Assembly (NCBI GenBank): GCA_046758085.1
Contig: JBHHZP010000035.1
Location: 1-27,653 of the forward strand
DNA: 27,653 bases
Direction: 5' to 3'
Origin: VRUB01 sp046758085
Lineage (GTDB): Bacteria; Pseudomonadota; Gammaproteobacteria; Acidiferrobacterales; SPGG2
The notes under the pieces were generated by a model. That model saw nothing but the letters and a program-made list of their open reading frames with translations. It searched no databases and was not told where the DNA came from. How positions within the stretch are numbered: position 1 is the first letter of the stretch; every line of letters starts with the position of its first letter. Below are positions 23,190 to 27,653 of the stretch, one piece after another. Both the position numbers and the translations under genes were made by a program.

Positions 23190-23984
23190 ATGAAAAACGC
23201 GACCCAGTGGTTGGCTCTACTCGTCGTCTTAGGCGGCGTGGTGGCCACTTTCTACTATTATTACTGGCAGCAAAGCGCGCAGCAGGCGCCGGAACTGCAA
23301 CACCCCTCTGGCGGCGAAGCGCAGCCCGTGCTCGAACCCCCGGCCGAGCCGCAGATACGCCATCCGATTGAAGAGGCGCAACCGGCGCAAGAGACAAAGC
23401 CCCTACCGCCGCTGGATGAAAGTGACGCGACGGCGCAAGATGCGCTCAGGGGCCTTTTGGGTCAGGAATTGGTGCAAGAGTTCTTCCATCTGGAGGACAT
23501 CGTCCGTCGCCTCGTCGTTACGATAGACAGTTTACCGCGCGCGCAAGTGCCTCGGCGATATATGCCGGTGAAGCCAACCGCGCGGCGATTTCGGACGAGC
23601 GGCGAGGAGGAAAGCGTCTTTATCAACCCCGACAATTATCGCCGCTACACACCCTACGTGCGACTCGCAGAGACCGTAAAGACCAAGCAGCTCGTAGCGG
23701 TGTATGTCCACTTCTATCCGTTGTTTCAGCAGGCGTATAAAGACCTGGGATATCCCTCGGGGTACTTCAACGACCGCCTGATCGAGGTGATCGACGATCT
23801 GCTGGCCGCACCGGATCCGCAAGGGCCGGTCAAGCTGGTCCGGCCTAAAGTGATGTATCAGTTCGCGGATCCCGACCTTGAGGCACGCTCGGCAGGCCAA
23901 AAGATTTTGATCCGCATGGGCAGCGAGAACGCCGCGAGGATCAAGGCTAAACTGAAGGAAATCCAGCGAGAGTTGACGGGCTGA
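23190..23984 (+). CDS. DUF3014 domain membrane-anchored protein
   Basis: A 264-residue protein with a short cytosolic start and one TM segment (about 7-25, LALLVVLGGVVATFYYYYW). A Pro/Glu/Gln-rich linker (about 30-75) follows, then a DUF3014 domain: LPPLDESDATAQDALRGLLG, IVRRLVVTIDSLPR, VFINPDNYRRYTPYVRLAET, VAVYVHFYPLFQQAYKDLGY, PSGYFNDRLIEVIDDLLAAP and a C-terminal NAARIKAKLKEIQREL. The family is widespread in proteobacteria and has no known function that I can name. It probably sits in the periplasm. A frame from TTG 23130 adds 20 residues; ATG 23190 is preferred because the TM segment then starts normally, though its ribosome-binding site is weak. Confidence 0.85.
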   Translation: MKNATQWLALLVVLGGVVATFYYYYWQQSAQQAPELQHPSGGEAQPVLEPPAEPQIRHPIEEAQPAQETKPLPPLDESDATAQDALRGLLGQELVQEFFHLEDIVRRLVVTIDSLPRAQVPRRYMPVKPTARRFRTSGEEESVFINPDNYRRYTPYVRLAETVKTKQLVAVYVHFYPLFQQAYKDLGYPSGYFNDRLIEVIDDLLAAPDPQGPVKLVRPKVMYQFADPDLEARSAGQKILIRMGSENAARIKAKLKEIQRELTG

Positions 23985-24105
23985 GTGGAACGACAGACAG
24001 CTGCCCGAGCGTCGTTGTTAACCAGGCTAGTTTTTTGTTTAATAGCTGACCGTCAGCAAGAAAAGCTCCAACCCTTGTTTCCTACACTGCGCAGAGGTGG
24101 CGCTT

Positions 24106-24366
24106 ATGAAACTCGATATTAAAGCAATGAGCATTACATTTGGACTGATTTGGGGAGTCCTGGCGATGTTTCTCGTCGGAGTGGCCAATCTGATCTGGCC
24201 TGCTTACGGCCGTGCGTTTCTGGAGGTAATGGCATCGATTTATCCTGGCTACACGGCCACTGCGAGTTTCGGCCAAGTCATCTTTGGCACGCTCTACGGA
24301 CTCGTGGACGGTGCGATTGCCGGTGCGGTGCTCGCGTGGCTCTACAACCGTTTTGCCAAAGCCTGA
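24106..24366 (+). CDS. Small holin-like two-TM membrane protein
   Basis: An 86-residue protein (MKLDIKAMSITFGLIWGVLA start) with TM segments at about 8-30 and 55-80 and a conserved-looking link NLIWPAYGRAFLEVMASIYP. I recall this pattern from a family that databases label bacteriophage holin, found in many bacteria outside prophages, so the phage label should not be taken literally. ATG 24106 follows GAGGTGG and is better than the in-frame ATG at 24097. No lysis gene or other phage gene is nearby. A terminator lies 118 nt downstream. Confidence 0.8.
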   Translation: MKLDIKAMSITFGLIWGVLAMFLVGVANLIWPAYGRAFLEVMASIYPGYTATASFGQVIFGTLYGLVDGAIAGAVLAWLYNRFAKA

Positions 24367-24483
24367 GGTCGCCGGAAACAGAGCCAGGCTAGACTCTAGA
24401 ACGGGTTGTGTCCCTTGGTCTACCAAGTGACGGTCGGTCGCACGGGCGCCGATCTGCGGTAACAGCCGCGCCTTGATTTGCAG

Positions 24484-24503
24484 CCTAGCCCTGCTAGGTT
24501 TTT
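24484..24503 (+). terminator. Rho-independent terminator before the DUF2779 gene
   Basis: CCTAGC (24484-24489), loop CCT, GCTAGG (24493-24498), then five T. It probably ends the holin-like gene's transcript. Its position also argues against a TTG start at 24478 for the next gene, since the coding region would then begin at the terminator. Confidence 0.7.
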
Positions 24504-24528
24504 CTTACCCCCAATCTCCCCTGCTCTT

Positions 24529-25986
24529 ATGCGTTCTCACAGTCTCTCCAAATCACGGATCATGGCGGGCATCCAGTGCCCGAAGCAGTTGTATCTAAAG
24601 ACTTATCATCCCGAGTTCGCCGAGGAGTCGGCCGGCCTTCAAGACGTCTTGGCCACCGGCCACAAGGTCGGGGAGCTCGCGAGGACGTTTTATCCCAATG
24701 GCAGACTAATCGGCCACGATGATGACTTACGCGCCGCCCTTGAGGAGACATCGGCGCTGTTGACCGCGCCCGGCAACGGCACCCTGTTCGAGGCCACTGT
24801 ACAGCACGACGGTGTGTTGGTTCGCACAGACGTGTTGGAGAAAGGCCCACAAGGCGTGCGGGTCGTGGAAGTGAAGTCCTCCACAGGTGTGAAGGATCAC
24901 TACATCCATGATTGCGCGATCCAGGCGTGGGTGCTGCAGCAGGCAGGCTACCCGCTCGAGCGCATCGAGCTCGCTCACATTGATAACACATTTGTTTATG
25001 CGGGCGACGGCAACTATGAGGGATTGCTGAAGCACGTCGATCTCACGGCTGCGGTGCGCCCGCTACAAGAGCAGGTCGCAGTCTGGGTCAATGAGTTCAA
25101 GCAGATACTGGCAGGCCCGCCACCGCAGATCGAGGTAGACGGCCACTGTAAAAAGCCCTACGAATGTCCGTTCTTGACGTACTGCACCCGTGAGCACCCG
25201 GAGTATCCGGTCACGGCCCTGCCAAACGGCGGCAGACTCATACAGGAACTGTTGGCCGAGGGGATCGAGGACATCCGCGAGATCCCGGAGGGTCGGCTGA
25301 GCAATGCGCTGCAGGAACGCGTGCGGCGCGTTACGGTGCACGGCGAGACCGAGCTTGATCCCGAGGCCGGCGAAGAATTGCGAGGCCTGGCCTATCCGCG
25401 CTACTACCTCGATTTTGAAACCGTCGGCCCGGCCATTCCTATCTGGGGTGGTACCCGGCCCTATCAGAGCCTACCGTTTCAGTGGTCCTGCCACATCGAG
25501 TATGCGAACGGCGAGTTATGTCACGCCGAGTTCCTCGACACCACCGGCGAGCCACCCATGCGGGCGTTGGCCGAAAAGCTCCTGGCGGCACTGGGAGACA
25601 CGGGTCCAATATTTACCTACACAAATTTCGAACAGGGCGTCGTCGAGAAGCTGGCAGACATGTTCCCGGACCTTGCCGGGGGCCTTAAAACCCTTGTAGG
25701 ACGTCTGATCGATCTTCACAAGATCACCAATGCCCACTACTACCATCCAGCGATGCGGGGCTCGTGGTCATTGAAGGCCGTGCTGCCGACCATTGCACCA
25801 GACTTGAGATACGACGGATTGGGTGAGGTTCAAGAGGGCAACGCCGCAGGCCGCGCGTACTTCGAAATCATTGACACAGCAACCGATGAAAAGCGCCGTA
25901 AGGAGCTAACGCGCGCACTTATCGATTACTGCAAGCTCGATACCCTGGCGCTCGTGCGACTCGCAAAGTTCTTACAGCAAGACTGA
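24529..25986 (+). CDS. DUF2779 protein: Cas4-like Fe-S nuclease fused to DEDDy exonuclease
   Basis: A 485-residue putative DNA/RNA nuclease. The N-terminal half has a PD-(D/E)XK core (Asp101 in VRTDVLEKG, Glu114 and Lys116 in VVEVKSS). Four cysteines are placed as in the iron-sulfur Cas4/AddB type: Cys17 (GIQCPKQLYL) and Cys207, Cys213, Cys219 (CKKPYECPFLTYC). The C-terminal half is a DnaQ-like 3'-5' exonuclease: Asp295 and Glu297 (YYLDFETV), a middle Asp near 395 (RLIDLHK), and Tyr467/Asp471 (DYCKLDT), the DEDDy pattern. Both active sites look intact. The family's role is not established; repair or defence is a guess. ATG 24529 is chosen over TTG 24478; the ribosome-binding site is weak. No cas gene or repeat array is nearby. 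Confidence 0.88.
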   Translation: MRSHSLSKSRIMAGIQCPKQLYLKTYHPEFAEESAGLQDVLATGHKVGELARTFYPNGRLIGHDDDLRAALEETSALLTAPGNGTLFEATVQHDGVLVRTDVLEKGPQGVRVVEVKSSTGVKDHYIHDCAIQAWVLQQAGYPLERIELAHIDNTFVYAGDGNYEGLLKHVDLTAAVRPLQEQVAVWVNEFKQILAGPPPQIEVDGHCKKPYECPFLTYCTREHPEYPVTALPNGGRLIQELLAEGIEDIREIPEGRLSNALQERVRRVTVHGETELDPEAGEELRGLAYPRYYLDFETVGPAIPIWGGTRPYQSLPFQWSCHIEYANGELCHAEFLDTTGEPPMRALAEKLLAALGDTGPIFTYTNFEQGVVEKLADMFPDLAGGLKTLVGRLIDLHKITNAHYYHPAMRGSWSLKAVLPTIAPDLRYDGLGEVQEGNAAGRAYFEIIDTATDEKRRKELTRALIDYCKLDTLALVRLAKFLQQD

Positions 25987-26327
25987 GCCGTCACTGTTGC
26001 AGCCTCGGAAACAAGCAAAAGTGTCAGGAAAGCGCTGCCTTCACTTTAATTATTCCTCCGCGATTTACCTCGGCAACCGCTCCCTGCGTTGCTCTACCTT
26101 CTGCATCCCTGCAGTCGTCCTGCATCCCTGCAGTCGTGCATCCATTTTGATGTCCTAGGTCACGTTCGCAGAGTGTGCAGTAACCTCCCGGGCTGTCCGA
26201 CCAGAAAGGTGAATAATTCACATTTTCCCGGTGATAGAAATCACGGGACAAACCGTACGGCTCAGGTTATTTATTATAGAGGCAGAAGCGATGCAAGTGA
26301 GGCCCGAGATCACCAAGGAGGTTCACC
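25987..26327. other. Intergenic region with dispersed and tandem repeats
   Basis: No gene in the first 340 nt after the DUF2779 gene. It contains a repeat block (26071-26143, listed separately). The short stretch GGTGATAGAAATCACGGG (about 26230-26247) has a small GTGAT/ATCAC inverted repeat. AT-rich DNA at 26265-26280 may hold the promoter of the small ORF that follows. Confidence 0.45.
26071..26143. repeat. Dispersed repeat with 19-nt tandem units
   Basis: CGGCAACCGCTCCCTGCGTT and GCTCTA (26071-26096) match 27625-27650 at 23 of 26 positions. Immediately after come 2.3 units of a 19-nt tandem repeat, each with TGCATCCCTGCAGTCGT (26102-26120, 26121-26137, then GCATCC). This looks like a mosaic intergenic repeat family. 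Confidence 0.7.
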
Positions 26328-26411
26328 GTGGATAACAGAGCCGAAACACTAATGACGTTAGCACTTGTTTTGCTGGTACTCGTGATGGTCGCCGCTCGAA
26401 CTCTGAGCTGA
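26328..26411 (+). CDS. 27-residue single-TM peptide with strong ribosome-binding site
   Basis: GTG 26328 is preceded by AAGGAGGTTCACC, a near-perfect Shine-Dalgarno at ideal distance. It reads MDNRAETLMTLALVLLVLVM and then VAARTLS: a short polar start, one hydrophobic helix (about 9-23) and a basic end, a common layout for small membrane peptides or subunits. A 14-codon ORF (ATG 26291 to TAA 26335) overlaps its start by 8 nt and could couple translation. On the opposite strand a Cys-rich frame overlaps (26358-26540), so at most one of the two is likely to be the main gene. Function is unknown. Confidence 0.5.
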   Translation: MDNRAETLMTLALVLLVLVMVAARTLS

Positions 26412-26540
26412 CTGGGTTCCATGCGAACAGGACGGGCACAGACAGGGCGATGCCCACGTTGGCCTGGTGGTCGCATCGCATTGAATTTCCTGCGCGTGGT
26501 CTATGTGACACTGGAGACAGGTAAAAGAGAAGACGGTCAT
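26358..26540 (-). CDS. Possible 60-residue Cys-rich protein (low confidence)
   Basis: The minus frame reads MTVFSFTCLQCHIDHAQEIQ, then CDATTRPTWASPCLCPSCSH and GTQSAQSSSGDHHEYQQNKC. Two CxxC pairs (Cys8/Cys11 and Cys35/Cys38) with extra His and Cys would suit a small zinc-binding fold. Against it, there is no Shine-Dalgarno (the upstream minus strand is CCTCCT-like), and the plus strand holds a small ORF with an excellent ribosome-binding site. It may be chance. Confidence 0.25.
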   Translation of the reverse strand: MTVFSFTCLQCHIDHAQEIQCDATTRPTWASPCLCPSCSHGTQSAQSSSGDHHEYQQNKC

Positions 26541-26651
26541 GGATTCAGCAGCAGGAGGACCCATCGATCGAGAAAGGGTTGTCTTCGCCTCAATCGGCCG
26601 TTACGCTTAGGGACTGTGTTTTCCCCTATCTAGGTCGGTTTGGAACAAACA

Positions 26652-27089
26652 ATGCCGTCAGCGCAAGATCGGGCCCAGGCGCTGGCCCGTGAAATGATGA
26701 AGGTCGTGAAGGAGGCGAAGGCTGCCGAAGCCCGAGCCAGGCAACTCGGCGAGGCAGTGATGCAGGCCTTGGCCGAGGCCGAGGCCGAGGCCGACGCGGC
26801 CCGTACCATCGTCGAGTACCCCTCAGGGCGCTATGAATGCAAAGGCTGCGGGCAGGTTGTGCTCATGACGGAACCGACCCAGGCATTGCCCGCATGCGGT
26901 GACTGCGGCAGTCGCGAGTACGAAGGCCACGAGCCCACGGTCACGAAAATCGAACCCCCGCCTCCCAAGAAATACCAGGCCGGAATGTACGAGTGCGCCG
27001 CTTGCGGCGCGCGCATCGCCGTGACCGTGGAGGCGGACGTGCTGTCGCCGTGTGATCTATGCGGCGCCGATAAGCTCAAGGCGGTGTAA
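26652..27089 (+). CDS. Double zinc-ribbon protein with N-terminal coiled coil
   Basis: A 145-residue protein. Residues about 1-55 are a highly charged Ala/Glu helix (ALAREMMKVVKEAKAAEARA, then AEAEAEADAA from GAGGCC codon repeats), probably a coiled coil. Two zinc ribbons follow: YECKGCGQ with ACGDCGS, and YECAACGAR with PCDLCGA, each with four cysteines as two CxxC pairs. They are joined by a Pro/Lys linker (KIEPPPPKKYQAG). Tandem ribbons of this type bind nucleic acid or proteins; the target is unknown. ATG 26652 follows GGAA; an in-frame TTG at 26640 adds four residues. A short ORF begins directly after the stop codon. Confidence 0.8.
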   Translation: MPSAQDRAQALAREMMKVVKEAKAAEARARQLGEAVMQALAEAEAEADAARTIVEYPSGRYECKGCGQVVLMTEPTQALPACGDCGSREYEGHEPTVTKIEPPPPKKYQAGMYECAACGARIAVTVEADVLSPCDLCGADKLKAV

Positions 27090-27200
27090 ATGCCGGACGA
27101 ACCAGCGATGACCCAACAGCTCGTCAGCCCCATTAGCGTGCACATTCCAGTCGCGGTAGCGGGGACCGTGCAATCAAACGAGATCGTGGCACCTAACTAG
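27090..27200 (+). CDS. Possible 36-residue ORF abutting the zinc-ribbon gene
   Basis: The ATG follows the zinc-ribbon gene's TAA with no gap, which would allow coupled translation. It reads MPDEPAMTQQLVSPISVHIP and then VAVAGTVQSNEIVAPN. No motif or homology is recognised, and such short frames arise by chance, so the call is tentative. Confidence 0.28.
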   Translation: MPDEPAMTQQLVSPISVHIPVAVAGTVQSNEIVAPN

Positions 27201-27440
27201 CGTCATTCATCCGAGGCAAGCAGTCGTACTCGCAAGCGCGACTCGGCACGGAATACCCCCGTTCGGCTTTTCAATGATGCAAGACGACGGTCGGCCCGCT
27301 TCGGGGCGGGGACGATCTGGCCATCTACGGCGCTGATTCCCTCCTCTTAGCAAGCACCTGGATCGGAGAAGCGCCATACGATGTCGCACCGTATCGCGGT
27401 GCGGCAGAGTAGCCCGAATATGTCACCACTGAGCACGAAA

Positions 27441-27472
27441 CGCACGACTCCAGGGACGCACGACTCCAAGGA
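27441..27472. repeat. Two 16-nt tandem units
   Basis: CGCACGACTCCAGGGA is followed directly by CGCACGACTCCAAGGA (15 of 16 identical), then GGAGGAGGTAGG. The layout resembles the reverse complement of the tandem block at 26102-26143 (CACGACTGCAGGGATGCA units followed by AAGGTAG), so both may be the same repeat family in opposite orientations. Confidence 0.5.
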
Positions 27473-27624
27473 CGGAGGAGGTAGGACCGCGTCGGGAACA
27501 AGCGATCGAGAGGACGCAGGGAAAGGGAAGGTCAAGCGGGTTTGGCTCGATCTCAAAAGGTTATGGTGTCACACTTGGCACCGCGGGCCGGTTGCCATGG
27601 GCGGCGTTTAACGATTTGTTCCCG

Positions 27625-27650
27625 CGGTAACTGCTCCCTGCGTTACTCTA
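27625..27650. repeat. Second copy of the CGGYAACYGCTCCCTGCGTT repeat
   Basis: 23 of 26 positions match 26071-26096 in the same orientation. The window ends 3 nt later, so the rest of this copy, including any tandem units, is not visible. Confidence 0.6.
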
Positions 27651-27653
27651 GCT

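Larger units (their letters stand above)
27201..27653. other. Right edge, mostly noncoding
   Basis: No gene can be named. One plus-strand frame, 27381-27611 (76 codons, ending WLDLKRLWCHTWHRGPVAMG), has no motif or clear ribosome-binding site and its middle consists of tandem repeats, so it is doubtful. CCCGC/GCGGG around 27295-27311 could form a hairpin. Confidence 0.4.

Noticed and set aside
24106..24366. Prophage lysis gene
   Set aside because: The holin label belongs to a chromosomal membrane-protein family; there is no endolysin, integrase or structural phage gene in the window.
26102..26143. Possible CRISPR-like short repeats
   Set aside because: The 19-nt units are directly tandem with no unique spacers, and no cas genes are near; the DUF2779 Cas4-like domain alone does not make a CRISPR locus.
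26539..26610. 23-codon ORF (MDSAAGGPIDRERVVFASIG start)
   Set aside because: Ribosome-binding site is poor and there is no motif; indistinguishable from chance.

Overview
The window looks like an accessory, repeat-rich stretch of a gammaproteobacterial chromosome, possibly from a sulfur-oxidising lineage. This is inference from gene content: two DsrC/TusE-family paralogues, a DUF3014 protein, a DUF2779 nuclease, a PilZ-like c-di-GMP-type protein, a ChaN-PDZ lipoprotein, and decayed Y1/RAYT-type transposases. No rRNA, tRNA, CRISPR array or complete insertion sequence was found. Nearly every gene is a single unit with its own flanks. The one convincing operon is the M24 hydrolase/racemase pair at the left.

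Left part (1-5.2 kb): a noncoding edge holds the debris of a lost gene start. Next comes a minus-strand operon (M24 metallohydrolase, then a two-cysteine Asp/Glu-racemase-superfamily protein) that recalls the EutD-EutA pair of ectoine catabolism without the rest of that pathway. Divergent to it is a haloalkane dehalogenase with all five catalytic residues. A two-TM coiled-coil membrane protein and an SGNH lipoprotein hydrolase follow.

Middle part (5.2-16.8 kb): three decayed copies of a Y1/RAYT-like transposase (5231-5673, 9913-10200, 14828-15040) separate single genes. These are a Tat-exported formamidase/acetamidase-family protein, a methyltransferase, a CX5R phosphatase, a tiny secreted HExxH protein, a DehI-family 2-haloacid dehalogenase, a secreted SMP-30/NHL propeller, a PilZ-like protein and an MFS transporter. 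A 44-bp repeat (two near-identical copies plus one diverged), a relic of a type I methyltransferase (HsdM) C-terminus and a 235-bp MITE-like element with nested inverted repeats lie between them. Haloalkane and haloacid dehalogenases within about 8 kb could serve successive steps of organohalogen breakdown, but no alcohol or aldehyde dehydrogenase links them here.

Right part (16.8-27.6 kb): a membrane-anchored lipocalin-like protein precedes two DsrC-family genes. Both keep the upstream cysteine (CysB position) and lack the C-terminal CysA that carries sulfur. Then come a ChaN-PDZ lipoprotein, and divergent to it an M1 metallopeptidase whose last 60 codons are cut off by one in-frame TAG. A hairpin-dense noncoding block, a DUF3014 protein, a holin-like membrane protein, a DUF2779 nuclease (Cas4-like plus DEDDy exonuclease), a 27-codon membrane peptide with an excellent ribosome-binding site, a double zinc-ribbon protein and further dispersed repeats complete the window.

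The observations most worth following are the twin CysA-less DsrC paralogues, the nonsense codon in the M1 peptidase, the hairpin-dense block at 22.6-23.0 kb, the MITE-like element, the dehalogenase pair, and the small ORFs at 26.3-26.5 kb. Family calls rest on reading motifs by eye; no database search was run.
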